A stretch of 64,000 nt of DNA from Brucepastera parasyntrophica (GCF_022376835.1 NZ_CP084606.1:2102501-2166500), one strand, 5' to 3'; numbered from the stretch's first letter, positions 47,652-58,055 are shown. Notes: generated by a model not told the origin, from the sequence alone. A program made the numbers and translations.

Positions 47652-48221
47652 ATGAAACAAAAAACAATTCTGACAAAACTCTTGTTCATCTGTATCCTGT
47701 GTGGACTTTCTGCGGAAAGTAATAGGTTTAAGTTACTGACCACGGAGGAAGCACAGAATCTGGTAAGAGATCAGTCTGCCGCGCGCAGCGAACTGGAATA
47801 TCTGCGAAGCGAAACAGACACCGAAAAATCAGAGGTATCTGAAACTCTGTTTGTCCTTCTGCCTGATGAAATGGTTGCTGATATTGTGGGTTATGAAAAA
47901 AATAAATTCAGTATCCGTATGCCTCGAGGCATCCCTGTATATCCATTGTGGGATGGATATACAGTCAGTTTACGTTATAGTATTTCTGATGGAAATTTTA
48001 TAACTATACAAAGTAGAGATATTATTATCGATTATACAAATCTTACACATATACTAATCGCGCGATCAAGACAAGACGAAATCAAATCAAGTGAACTGAT
48101 AGCATATTCAGGAATGACTGGGCCAATACTTGAGCCCCAGCTCGGCATCAGGATAGAGGCGGCTGAGGACAGTGACAGGGATTACGCTATCTATCTTATA
48201 ACCAGCAAATCGCTGAAATAG
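47652..48221 (+). CDS. Small Sec-exported protein, second partner of the cysteine-peptidase effector
   Basis: About 189 residues from the ATG at 47652 after aaaagga. Signal peptide MKQKTILTKLLFICILCGLS. A short helical charged stretch (TEEAQNLVRDQSAARSELEY) precedes a beta-rich domain (MVADIVGYEKNKFSIRMPRG; LWDGYTVSLRYSISDGNFI). No family is recognised. Together with the preceding gene it mirrors the two small exported genes next to the M23 effector, though the sequences are not obviously alike. Confidence 0.72.
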   Translation: MKQKTILTKLLFICILCGLSAESNRFKLLTTEEAQNLVRDQSAARSELEYLRSETDTEKSEVSETLFVLLPDEMVADIVGYEKNKFSIRMPRGIPVYPLWDGYTVSLRYSISDGNFITIQSRDIIIDYTNLTHILIARSRQDEIKSSELIAYSGMTGPILEPQLGIRIEAAEDSDRDYAIYLITSKSLK

Positions 48222-48625
48222 GGCAGGACCTGTATAATTATTTATTTCAAACCCATAATTTTAAGATTTATATAATAAACCTTCCAAATGTTTATGATTC
48301 TCTGGCGATTTCTAAATTATTACACCCGTTGGTATAACTGTAAAAAAACAGGTATTGTCCGTCTTTTAAAATCAGGCGGCAGGGATTCTGTATGATGCTT
48401 AACATATAAAAAATCATACACCCCCCCGTCTTATCTGCGGAATTATATGGCCGCATACTTATTATAACACTTATTATAAGTGTTATAATAAGTATGGAGA
48501 TACAGCCGGACTCTGAGGCGTTTGAAAACGGGGGAACGCGCCGCAAAGCCTGGCCGCTTCAAAATGTTTACATGGAATAATATAATAGTATATACTTTCA
48601 TTATATTTATCAGTTGGAGCATTGA
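48222..48625. other. Intergenic region with a long palindrome before the symporter
   Basis: No gene is supported; an 84-codon minus-strand frame here is low-complexity and has no ribosome site. The region holds a C-run at about 48421-48427 and a 43-base palindrome. Confidence 0.6.
48454..48496. repeat. Perfect 43-base palindrome
   Basis: Arms 48454-48474 and 48476-48496 are exact inverted copies of 21 bases around a single T. Each arm also contains ACTTATTATAA-type subrepeats. It could be a cruciform, a bidirectional terminator or a double operator. Confidence 0.85.
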
Positions 48626-50094
48626 ATGTACAGTCTTGTCCTGCTTCTTTTATTTTTAGCCGTAATGGTTGCCGTCGGTGTCTGGGGAATGCGGAAAACC
48701 ACCACCGTTAATGATTTCTTTCTGGGCGGAAGGACGCTCGGACCCTGGCTGTCCGCCTTTGCCTACGGCACCACATATTTTTCCGCGGTCATATTCATCG
48801 GCTTTGCGGGCAAACAGGGCTGGGAATTCGGCCTGAACTCTATATGGATTGGCGTTGCGAACGCAATACTCGGGCCATGCTTGCCTGGATTGTTCTTGGA
48901 AAGCGTACCCGGCGCATGACCCAGAATCTTGATGTTATGACCATGCCGGAATTCCTGGAAGCCCGCTATGGTTCCGACCATCTCAAAATGATTTCGGCCG
49001 TCATGATTTTTGTTTTTCTTCTGCCGTATTCGGCTTCGGTTTTCAAGGGGTTGGGACACCTTTTCGAATCGACTTTCAAGGTTTCCTATGATTTCGCCCT
49101 TATCGTTCTGGTAGGAATAACAGGCCTGTACCTGATTCTGGGCGGTTATTTTGCGGTGACGCTTACCGATTTTATCCAGGGCATTATCATGCTTGCCGGC
49201 GCGACCGCAATGGTGATTGTGCTTGTGTATAAGGCGGGCGGTCCTGCCGAGGCCGTGACAAATGTTGCGAAAAACTACGCCGAGCATGTTCCTCCGGAGA
49301 CGAGACCTTCCCTGCTTACTATAGGGTCGCTGGTTTTTATGACCAGTTTCGGTACCTGGGGGCTTCCCCAGATGGTGCAGAAATTTTACGCGATCAAGGA
49401 CGAAAAAGTTATCGGAAAGGCTACTGTGATTACGACCATTTTTTCACTGATTATCGGAGTCGCCGCTTATTCCGCAGGCTCGCTCAGCCATGTTTTCTTC
49501 GACCTTGAGTCCGTTCCCAGGCTCGACTCCGGCGGTATCAATTTCGATTTGATTATGCCCACTCTCCTCGCGAATTATCTGCCGGAATTTCTCCTGGCTG
49601 TAATAATGCTTCTTGTCCTTTCCGCTTCAATGTCTTCGCTCGCTTCCATGATCCTGGTTTCGTCTTCGGCGATAACCATTGATCTGTATAAGGGATATCT
49701 GAATCCTGATGTGTCCGAGAAAACTTCGCTTATACTTATCAGGGTGCTGAGCGGTGTTTTTATTATCTGTTCATACGCGATTTCAAAGATGCAGGTCGGC
49801 TTTATCGTTACCCTTATGTCTCTTTCCTGGGGAGTTCTTTCGGGCGGGTTTATGGCCCCCTATATCCTCGGGATTTTCTGGAAACGGGTAACAAAGGCCG
49901 GGGCCTATGCCGGACTTTTTACCGGTGCGGGTCTTGCCATTCTGCTTTTCTTTGTACTTGGCCCCGAGAATTCTCCGCTTGCGTCCAGTATTGCCATGAT
50001 CGCGCCCTTTATTGTTGTGCCTCTGGTAAGTCTGGTAACGCCGAAGATGGACGGAGCGATTATTGAAACTGCTTTCAGAAAACCGCAGCCCTGA
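48626..50094 (+). CDS. Sodium:solute symporter (SSS family), one frameshift
   Basis: About 490 residues after joining, with about 13 membrane helices. N-terminus: TVNDFFLGGRTLGPWLSAFAYGTTYFSA; after the break: MTMPEFLEARYGSD; later GIYQMVQKFYA-like WGLPQMVQKFYAIKDEK, and SLASMILVSSSAITIDLYKG. The break is in the G-run at 48872-48874; one more G joins WIGVANAILG to AMLAWIVLGKRTRR. Proline/pantothenate-type members are the closest in pattern; the substrate is not certain. It precedes the oxoacid oxidoreductase genes, so uptake of an amino acid or organic acid for fermentation is plausible. Confidence 0.92.
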
Positions 50095-50138
50095 CGCTGT
50101 CGTGATATTATATATGATGCTTTTTTGAGGTTAAAAAT

Positions 50139-51809
50139 ATGAAAGAAATGGTTTTGCTGGGCGATGAAGCCCTTGCGCTCGGCGCGCTTCACGCGGGAGT
50201 TTCCGGCTGTTTTGGCTATCCCGGAACACCTTCCACGGAGATTCTGGAGTATCTTATTGAAAATTATGAAAAAAACGGCGGACCCCTTGCACAGTGGTGC
50301 GTAAACGAAAAGACAGCGTATGAGACGGCCCTCGGATTTTCCTTTTCCGGAAAACGTACGATTGTGACAATGAAACATGTCGGCCTCAATGTTGCGGCCG
50401 ATCCTTTTATGAATTCTTCTCTCTGCGGAATCAAGGGCGGACTGATCTGTGTTGTTGCCGATGATCCTTCCATGCATTCCAGTCAGGGGGAGCAGGACAC
50501 CCGGTTTTACGCCGACTTTGCCATGGTGCCCCTTTTTGAACCTGTCAACCAGCAGGAAGCGTATGAAATGGTTGGCGAAGCTTTTGAAATTTCAGAAAAA
50601 TTCAATGTGCCTGTCATTATGCGTATGGTCACCCGGCTCGCGCATTCCCGGGCGGTTGTCCATGCCTCCGATACGGCCCGGCCGGAAAATCCGCTCGAAA
50701 AAGGGAAGCCCGAAGACTGGATGCTCCTCCCCGCGCTTGCCCGGAAAAACTACAATAAAATGCTCGACAAGCAGCCTGCCCTCGGTTCCTGGGCAGACGG
50801 GTACGGCAGAAATATTCTGAACATTAATTCCGGGCGGAAAGACCTCGCTATTATAACGAGCGGTCTGGGGCTTAATTATTTTCAGGAAAACCTGGCTGAT
50901 TACAAGGCCCTGTGCGGCGACGCCGGACTTCCGTCCACCCTGCATATTTCAACCCTGCCGGTCCCTGCAGGTCTTGTACTGAAGCTGTCCGAGGCGGCCG
51001 AGACCATCATGGTAATTGAAGAGGGTATGCCCTTTATAGAAAAACAGCTGCGCGGTATTATTCCCGGCAAAAATAAAATTACCGGAAAATATACCGGACT
51101 CCTCCCCCGCGCCGGCGAGCTGAACCCGGATATTGTCCGCAAGGCTCTTGGTCTCGCTCCAAAGGCATCCGTGCAGGATTCCATGGACCAGTCCGGACTT
51201 CCGGGCCGGCCGCCCCAGTTGTGCAAGGGCTGTCCGCATACGGATTCCTATACAGCCTTGAACCAGACTGTCGCGATTCTGAATGAAAAAGAAGGAAAGG
51301 TTTCAACGGTTGTCGCCGCGGATATAGGCTGTTATGCGCTTGGAGCCTCGGCCCCGCTCAAGGCAATTGAGACAATTGTATGTATGGGGGCTTCTATCGG
51401 TATGGCAAGAGGCGCTTCGGATGCGGGGTATAAATATACCTTCGGCGTTATCGGCGATTCCACATTCCTTCATTCGGGCCTGACCGGAATTGTTGACGCA
51501 GTTGCTTCCAATACTCCGATGACCGTTATCATTCTTGACAATTCTATTGTCGCCATGACCGGCTGCCAGCCTACAATGCTGCCGTCAAGCCAGTTTGAAA
51601 AAATAGTCGCCGGCCTTGGTGTTGATCCGGCCCATATACGGACCCTTTCCGCGAGTCCCGCAAAACTTGAAGAAAATACAAAAGCGCTTGTTGAAGAGGC
51701 CGAGTACAGGGGCCTTTCAGTTATAATTATGGTCCGTGAATGCCTCGAGGCTTTCCGTCTCCGGAGAAAAAAGGAAGCCCTGGAAAAGGGCCCGGCGGAA
51801 AATAGCTGA
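50139..51809 (+). CDS. iorA: Indolepyruvate ferredoxin oxidoreductase, alpha subunit
   Basis: 556 residues. It oxidatively decarboxylates aryl pyruvates to aryl-acetyl-CoA with ferredoxin. N-terminal pyrimidine domain (LLGDEALALGALHAGVSGCF; GYPGTPSTEILEYL), then the TPP-binding domain with PPQLCKGCPHTDSYTALN, ADIGCYALGASAPL and IGDSTFLHSGLTGI. It ends at RECLEAFRLRRKKEALEKG, without the C-terminal two-[4Fe-4S] ferredoxin domain present in most IorA proteins. No such domain is encoded in other frames just downstream. It is separated from iorB by pepF. Confidence 0.93.
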   Translation: MKEMVLLGDEALALGALHAGVSGCFGYPGTPSTEILEYLIENYEKNGGPLAQWCVNEKTAYETALGFSFSGKRTIVTMKHVGLNVAADPFMNSSLCGIKGGLICVVADDPSMHSSQGEQDTRFYADFAMVPLFEPVNQQEAYEMVGEAFEISEKFNVPVIMRMVTRLAHSRAVVHASDTARPENPLEKGKPEDWMLLPALARKNYNKMLDKQPALGSWADGYGRNILNINSGRKDLAIITSGLGLNYFQENLADYKALCGDAGLPSTLHISTLPVPAGLVLKLSEAAETIMVIEEGMPFIEKQLRGIIPGKNKITGKYTGLLPRAGELNPDIVRKALGLAPKASVQDSMDQSGLPGRPPQLCKGCPHTDSYTALNQTVAILNEKEGKVSTVVAADIGCYALGASAPLKAIETIVCMGASIGMARGASDAGYKYTFGVIGDSTFLHSGLTGIVDAVASNTPMTVIILDNSIVAMTGCQPTMLPSSQFEKIVAGLGVDPAHIRTLSASPAKLEENTKALVEEAEYRGLSVIIMVRECLEAFRLRRKKEALEKGPAENS

Positions 51810-51875
51810 AGAATATGATCCCCGGCAGGGACGCCGGCAAAACATACCCGCAGAATAAACGAGGAGGGACATGAT

Positions 51876-53740
51876 ATGAATCAGACTGATAACGCACAGC
51901 AATCGCGGAACGGCGTGGCGCCGCGCTGGCAGCTGGATTCGGTTTTTCCCGGCTTTAATTCGGCGGAATATGATGAGGCAAAAAAAACAGTAACAGGCTT
52001 TCTGGCGGAAATGGAAAAGCGCCTTGAACATTTTGCGCAGTCTGCCGGAGAAAAACCGGACGATGAAAAAGCCGGCTGGTTTTTTGATTTTCTCAGCCTG
52101 AATGATGAGTATCTGCTTTTGCAGGAAACCCTGGCCTCATACTGTTATGCCCGGTATTCAACAAATACCGAAGACAAACAGGCCCTGAATGAGCTGAATG
52201 CGGTGGAACAGATTACACAGCCTTATGCGCGTATTTTTGTGAATTTTGCCGACACAATTGCAGCCCATGAAAATTTTCTCCGGGACAAAACGCAGACTGA
52301 TTTCAGGTTTCATGATTACACATATTATATTGACCATCTTCTTTTCTGGCAGAAAAAACAGATGTCTCCGGCTGAAGAAGACCTTGCCGCCGATCTCGCG
52401 CGTTCGGGAGGCGATGCCTGGAACAGACTGCATTCCCAGCTTACTTCTACGGCGGACTGTCTATGGGTCCGGAAAACCGGAGAGCGCAAAACGCTGACCG
52501 AACTCAGGTCTCTTGCCTATCACCCCAGCCGTTCCGTGAGGAAAAAGCTTTTCTTAAAGAACAGGAAGTATGCCGGTCAATTGCATTGCCAGTCGCGGCG
52601 GCGCTGAACGGCGTGAAGGGGACCGGGATAACACTGAACAGCCGCCGCCACTGGGAGAAAAAATCAGACGCGGGCTGCCCTTCTCTTGATAAGGCGGTGA
52701 AACAGGGCGAGCTGTCCCCGAAAACACTGGAAGCCCTTATTGCTGCGATGGAAGAATCTCTTCCGCGCTGGCGGCAATATCTCAGGGCAAAAGCCTCGCT
52801 GCTGAAAATCGACGCCTGTGCCTTTTATGATCTTTTCGCTCCGGTGGGTGGCCAGGGCCCGGTCTATGACTGGAAAAAGGCCAGGGCAACGCTTTTGGAA
52901 GATTTTTTTTCTTTTTCCCCCCGTATGGGTACTTTTGTTAACCGGGCCTTCGCGTCATCATGGATAGATGCCGAGCCGCGAAGGGGAAAAGTCGGCGGGG
53001 CTTATATGACCGGAATGCCCGCAAAAAAGGAGCCAAGGATACTGTGCAATTTTGATAATACCTTTAACAGTGTTATGACTCTTGCGCACGAACTCGGCCA
53101 TGCCTTTCATTTTGATGTAATGAAAAATCTCCCTGGCAGCCAGCAGGGTGTTCCCATGACACTGGCTGAAACAGCTTCAACCTTTTCGGAAACGATTATA
53201 TTTAACGCCGAGCTGAAAAAAAACACGAGAAAAAGTTTCCGGCTCGGTTTACTTGAAAAACATTTACAGGACGGCTGCCAGATTATAGTTGATATACTTT
53301 CAAGGTTTTATTTTGAAAAGGAGGTCTTTGCCCTGCGTGAAAAAGGCGAACTTCCCGCGGATGAATTCTGCCGCATTATGGCTGACGCCCAGAAAAAAAC
53401 CTATGGCGACGGTCTCGATCCTGAAAACCTGCACCCGTATATGTGGCTGGTCAAGAGTCATTATTATTCCAGCGGCCTTGCGTTTTATAATTTTCCTTAT
53501 GCATTTGGACAGCTCCTCGGAATGGCCCTGTATTCGAGATATCTTTCCGAAGGGAGCGGCTTTGCGGAAACCTATGAAAGTATTCTGCTTGCCACCGGAA
53601 GTATGGATGCCGTAGCCCTTACAGCATCCGCAGGATTTAACATTGAAGATATATCATTCTGGAGATCGGGGCTTGAAATTTTCTATAATGAAATTGATGA
53701 TTTTTGCGCACTGGCGGAAACGCATGCTGCGGCAGGATAA
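51876..53740 (+). CDS. pepF: Oligoendopeptidase F (M3B), one frameshift
   Basis: About 621 residues after joining. Cytoplasmic zinc peptidase that degrades small peptides. The metal site is LAHELGHAFHFDV, followed by the downstream Glu in MTLAETASTFSETIIF; the C-terminal YYSSGLAFYNFPYAFGQL segment is typical. The break is in the A-run at 52542-52546; one more A gives RSVRKKAFLKEQEV and joins the frames. Ribosome site: gaggagg. It lies between iorA and iorB, so it could feed amino acids to that pathway. A 16-base palindrome (53769-53784) follows it. Confidence 0.93.
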
Positions 53741-53857
53741 AATAATATGGAAGGGCTCCGGTCTTTCCGTTTCCGGAAACGGAACATAAATATAAGTATT
53801 GCGGAAAGGCCTGCGGCTATTCCGCTGCCGATGAAAGAAAAGAAACAGGAGTAAGTT

Positions 53858-54424
53858 ATGACATTTGATATTATCCTTGCCGGTGTTGGAGGCCAGGGAG
53901 TCCTTTCGATTGCTTCAATTATTGCGCGGGCCGCTATGATAGACGGCTATGAAGTAAGGCAGTCGGAAGTACATGGCATGAGCCAGCGCGGCGGCGGCGT
54001 CCAGGCGCATATGCGCATATCCGACCGGAAAATACATTCCGATCTGATACCTTCAGGCGGAGCCGACATGGTTCTTGCTATGGAGCCGCTTGAAAGCCTC
54101 CGCTATCTGTCATATTTAAAGCCGGAAGGAATTCTTATAACCGCCGCCGAACCTTTTGTTAATATTTCAAACTATCCTGAAATTGAAACTGTATATGCCG
54201 GGATCCGTAAACTGCCGCGGCACCGTATTGTCCATGCCGAAGAACTGGCAAAGGAAGCCGGAAACGCCAAGTCCGTTAATGTAGTATTAATCGGTTCCGC
54301 TATTGCTTCTCTTCCTCTGACCGATAAGGCGGTGGCGCAAAGTGTCCATGATACTTTCGCAAAGAAAGATCCAAGACTTATTGAAATAAATATGAAAGCC
54401 CTTGAACTCGGTGAAAAGGCCTGA
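53858..54424 (+). CDS. iorB: Indolepyruvate oxidoreductase, beta subunit
   Basis: 188 residues, the gamma-type domain of 2-oxoacid:ferredoxin oxidoreductases. Signatures: ILAGVGGQGVLSIASIIARA, RQSEVHGMSQRGGGVQAHM and PSGGADMVLAMEPLESLRYL. It pairs with IorA. It starts after aggag at 53847-53851 and is followed nine bases later by the CoA ligase gene. Confidence 0.95.
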   Translation: MTFDIILAGVGGQGVLSIASIIARAAMIDGYEVRQSEVHGMSQRGGGVQAHMRISDRKIHSDLIPSGGADMVLAMEPLESLRYLSYLKPEGILITAAEPFVNISNYPEIETVYAGIRKLPRHRIVHAEELAKEAGNAKSVNVVLIGSAIASLPLTDKAVAQSVHDTFAKKDPRLIEINMKALELGEKA

Positions 54425-54433
54425 ACGGAGAAG

Positions 54434-55757
54434 ATGATGTCGGAACAGCAAACAATTCCCTTTTGGGATAAACAGATAGAAACCGCCTCCCGTGAAGAAA
54501 TCGGGAAAATACAGCTCGAGGGTTTACGGCGGCAGATTGAACAGGGCATGAAAACGGAATTTTACCGGCCCCGTCTTGTAGAAGCGGGAATTACTTCCCC
54601 GGAGGATATCCAGTCGCTCAGCGATATACGTAAACTTCCGTTTACAACAAAAAATGATCTGCGTGAAGCCTATCCGTACGGACTCCTGGCCGTTCCGCAG
54701 GACGATGTGGTAAGGCTTCATGCTTCGAGCGGAACTACCGGTACGCCGACCGTTATTTTTCTTACCCAAAAAGATATTGATACTGCCAGCGATACTATGG
54801 CGCGGGCGCTCGCTTCCGTGGGCGGTTCAAAAAAAGATGTTATACAGAATATGATGTCGTACGGCCTGTTTACCGGCGGTATGTGTTTCCATTACGGCGC
54901 TGAACGCCTGGGCGCGATGGTTATTCCTACAGGGCGGGAAATACCCTGAGGCAGCTTAAATTCATGAAAGATTTCGGAACAACCATGATCCACGCCACGC
55001 CGAGTTATCTTCTCCATCTTCACGCGGCCATAGAAGGTGAAGGATATGACCGTTCGGAATTTAAACTGCGCAAGGCAATAACAGGCGCGGAACCCCACTC
55101 GGAAGAACTCCGCAGAAAAATACAGAATAAATTAGGCATTCATATATACAACTGTTATGGCATGAGCGAACTCAATGGCCCCGGAGTCGCCTTCGAATGT
55201 ATTTTCCAGACTGGAATGCATATCTGGGAAGACCGCTATATTGCGGAAATCCTCAATCCCGAAACTTTTGAGCCGGTGGGGAAGGTGAAACCGGGGAACT
55301 GGTTGTCACTATTTTATGCCGGGACGCGATGCCCCTTATCCGTTACCGCACGCGTGACCTGACCAGTTTTGTTCCCGGAATTTGCGAATGCGGCAGAACC
55401 CACCGCCGTCTTGCCCGCTTTACGGGACGTACGGATGATATGCTTATAATTAACGGGGCAAATGTTTTCCCCAGCCAGATTGAGGAAGTGCTTTTGCGGA
55501 CAAAGGGAGTAGGCGCCAATTATTTTATAATCGTTACAAAAGAAGGCGTGCTCGACCGTCTTACCGTGCAGGTTGAAATCACTCCCGAAATGTTTGCCGA
55601 TGACTCCAGGGTGATCAATGCGCTCCGGCGCCGGCTCGAGAATGAAATAGCCGCGCTTATTACCATTAATCCGGTCGTTGAAATCAAACAGCCCGGTTCC
55701 CTGCCTGTTTCCGAAGGCAAGGCAAAACGGGTTGAGGACAGACGGCCGCAGGAATAG
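54434..55757 (+). CDS. paaK: Phenylacetate-CoA ligase, two frameshifts
   Basis: About 441 residues after repair. Adenylate-forming enzyme; ATP loop LHASSGTTGTPTVIFLT; YNCYGMSELNGPGVAFEC; RTDDMLIINGANVFPSQIEE near the C-terminus. Break one is in the G-run at 54932-54934 (PTG then AGNTLRQLKFMKDFG); break two is in the run at 55278-55281 (EPVGEGETGELVVTI then RDAMPLIRYRTRD). Next to iorAB it could work in reverse, making ATP from aryl-acetyl-CoA, or activate aryl acids for the reductive direction; the direction cannot be told. Confidence 0.92.
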
Positions 55758-55822
55758 ATCCCGGACCAGGCCCTTTCATTGGCCGGTCCCGGTAATATGG
55801 TTATAGTTTGGAGACAAGGCTT

Positions 55823-56611
55823 ATGGATTACGACGGATACATTCCAGACCGCTTTATGTTATACATTTTTGACCTCGACGGGACCCTGCTTGATTCTCTT
55901 GCTGATCTGACTCTCTCGGTGAACATCCTTCTGAGACGCTGTGAACTTCCTCCTGTCGGAAGCGAAACCGTCCGGCGCTGTGTCGGGACCGGCGCACGCA
56001 ATCTTCTGTTCAGGGCTTTTATTTTTTCCGCGAAACAGGCGGTCGCTGAAATGAGCAGTGATGATTTATACCGACTGGACAACTGCCTTTCCGAAATTAT
56101 CTGGAGCGATGTGCTTGATGATCCTGATCCCCTGACTGCGAATGAACGGGCCGACCGTTATCCTCTTTTTGATACGCTCATCACCCAGATGCTTCCCGGA
56201 TATCAGACAATATATTTACAACACTGTACGGACAATACTTCATTTTATCCCGGAATACGCAGCTGGCTGGATACACTTCTTACCCGGGGGAAAACCCTTG
56301 CAGTACTTTCGAATAAACCGGATGCAGCGGCGAAAAAAATAATCAGCGCGCTGAAAGCGGACGGCCTGTTCTCCGTAATAATGGGGCCAGACCGGATACA
56401 GACCCTGAAACCGGACCCTGCAGGAATTTTTTCGATAATGACTGAAACGGAAATACCCGCGGACAAAACCCTAATGATAGGCGATTCTGCCATTGATATT
56501 GCCACCGGCAAAAACGCCGGCGTGGCTGCCTGCGGCATAACCGGAGGCCTCGGATCGGAAGCTGAATTGACAGGGGTGAATCCCGATATAGTGATCAGAC
56601 GCCGGGAATAA
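55823..56611 (+). CDS. HAD-family phosphatase, phosphoglycolate-phosphatase-like
   Basis: 262 residues from the ATG at 55823. Motif I YIFDLDGTLLDSLADL; motif II AVLSNKPD; Lys of motif III in QTLKPDPAGIFSI; motif IV MIGDSAIDIATGKNAG. The cap domain is of the alpha-helical C1 type with a longer insert (about residues 85-135) than in E. coli Gph. It releases phosphate from a small sugar phosphate such as phosphoglycolate; the substrate is not certain. Confidence 0.9.
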   Translation: MDYDGYIPDRFMLYIFDLDGTLLDSLADLTLSVNILLRRCELPPVGSETVRRCVGTGARNLLFRAFIFSAKQAVAEMSSDDLYRLDNCLSEIIWSDVLDDPDPLTANERADRYPLFDTLITQMLPGYQTIYLQHCTDNTSFYPGIRSWLDTLLTRGKTLAVLSNKPDAAAKKIISALKADGLFSVIMGPDRIQTLKPDPAGIFSIMTETEIPADKTLMIGDSAIDIATGKNAGVAACGITGGLGSEAELTGVNPDIVIRRRE

Positions 56612-56615
56612 TGAC

Positions 56616-57536
56616 ATGCAGATACACCGTCTTTTTCAGATAGTATATATTCTTCTTGGGCAGGAGCAGACCACGGCGGCGGAACTTGCGGAGAAGCTTG
56701 AAGTATCCGTCAGGACTATTTACCGGGATATAGAAATACTTTCCGGGGCCGGCATCCCGCTATACGGACTTCAGGGAAAGGGCGGAGGCATCAGACTCAT
56801 GGATACCTTTACTCTTGACCGATCTTTTTTTTCGGAAAGCGAGCAGAATGAAATCCTCTATGCGCTCCGGAGTCTTCAGGCAACAGGGGCCGCCGACGAG
56901 TCGTCCGTTATTGAAAAAATAGGAGGCCTGTTCAGAAAAACGGGGACAAACTGGATCGAAATAGATTTTTCTCCCTGGTCCACGGGTTTCGGTACGCATG
57001 AAATTTTCACACTTCTCAAAAACGCCATTTTCGGGCAGAAGGAAATAACCTTCACCTATTATAATACATCAGGAGAAAAAACCGGACGCACTGCAATACC
57101 TGTCAAACTGTTTTTTAAAAGCAGGAGCTGGTATGTGTATGCTTTTTGTACCACCAGGCAGGATTGGCGGTTTTTCAAAATAAGCAGGATGAAAGATATT
57201 TCAGTTCTGCCGGAAAAGCCCGCAGGCCGGGTACCTTCCGTTCCGCGGTTTGAAAATGAAGAAAAAATCCCGTATACAGAAGTCCGTCTCGAACTGCTTT
57301 TTAAAGCGGAATGCGCTTTCAGGGTATATGATGAATTCGATCCTCTTTCCGTCACCCAGCTTGCGGACGGCAGTCTGCGGGTTTCCGTTGCTTTTCCCGA
57401 TGACTCCTGGGTGTGCAGCTATCTTCTTTCTTACGGAGACTCGGTAACGGTTCTTTCTCCCGAGCATATCGCCGCCCGGCTTCTGGAACAGGCGGAAAAA
57501 GTTTCGGAAAAATACAAAAATATTTCTGAAACCTGA
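56616..57536 (+). CDS. YafY-type transcriptional regulator (HTH_11 plus WYL)
   Basis: 306 residues. N-terminal winged helix-turn-helix (LAEKLEVSVRTIYRDIEILSG), then a WYL domain (about 140-300) with KEITFTYYNTSGEKTGRTAI, FKSRSWYVYAFCTTRQDWRF and a WCX-like C-terminus. WYL domains sense small molecules or nucleic-acid ligands. Five bases after the HAD gene, and followed by three genes for GyrI-like ligand-binding proteins, which it probably controls. Confidence 0.92.
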   Translation: MQIHRLFQIVYILLGQEQTTAAELAEKLEVSVRTIYRDIEILSGAGIPLYGLQGKGGGIRLMDTFTLDRSFFSESEQNEILYALRSLQATGAADESSVIEKIGGLFRKTGTNWIEIDFSPWSTGFGTHEIFTLLKNAIFGQKEITFTYYNTSGEKTGRTAIPVKLFFKSRSWYVYAFCTTRQDWRFFKISRMKDISVLPEKPAGRVPSVPRFENEEKIPYTEVRLELLFKAECAFRVYDEFDPLSVTQLADGSLRVSVAFPDDSWVCSYLLSYGDSVTVLSPEHIAARLLEQAEKVSEKYKNISET

Positions 57537-57596
57537 CAGACTTGTGTCAGGTTTTTCCTGTTATAGTGGAACCAGAAACTATCCCAGGAGGAATAT

Positions 57597-58055
57597 ATGG
57601 AATATGAAAAGGTTCGACTGTCCGCAAAAAAAGTGGCAGGCGTGTTAATCCGCACCAATAATCACGACGCAGGAATGGGTGAAAAAATAGGCGGGGCGTG
57701 GAAGCAGTTTTACGCCAGCCTGTATCCCTTGCTGCCGGCGGTCCCGGATGCAAAGGCGATCGGCTTGTATACAAACTACGCGGGAGACGCGGACAGTGAT
57801 TATGACATGCTGGCCTGCTGCGAGGTCCGGTCTGACGCCTCTCTGCCTGTGGGCTCCGCTTCCGCGGAAATTCCTGCCGGAATCTATGCCCGCTTTATTG
57901 TGAGAGGCGATGTACAGAAAGATGTCGCGGCTTTCTGGAAACGCCTCTGGAAGATGGATCTAAACCGGGCATATACCGCAGATTTTGAGGAATACCAGAA
58001 TAACGGTGATATGACTAACTGTGAGATCCACATATATATTGCGCTGAAGGAATAA
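57597..58055 (+). CDS. GyrI-like effector-binding protein, first copy
   Basis: 152 residues, a single AraC-effector-binding/GyrI-like domain without a DNA-binding part: VRLSAKKVAGVLIRTNNHDA; MLACCEVRSDASLPVG; IPAGIYARFIVRGDVQKDVA; ENCEIHIYIALKE-like ending (MTNCEIHIYIALKE). These domains bind planar hydrophobic compounds or hydrolyse cyclopropanoid ones. Ribosome site: aggagga. It is 60 bases after the WYL regulator. Confidence 0.88.
   Translation: MEYEKVRLSAKKVAGVLIRTNNHDAGMGEKIGGAWKQFYASLYPLLPAVPDAKAIGLYTNYAGDADSDYDMLACCEVRSDASLPVGSASAEIPAGIYARFIVRGDVQKDVAAFWKRLWKMDLNRAYTADFEEYQNNGDMTNCEIHIYIALKE

Noticed and set aside
48292-48546. 84-codon minus-strand ORF between the exported protein and the symporter
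   Set aside because: It reads through the perfect palindrome, has no ribosome site and no sensible protein composition.
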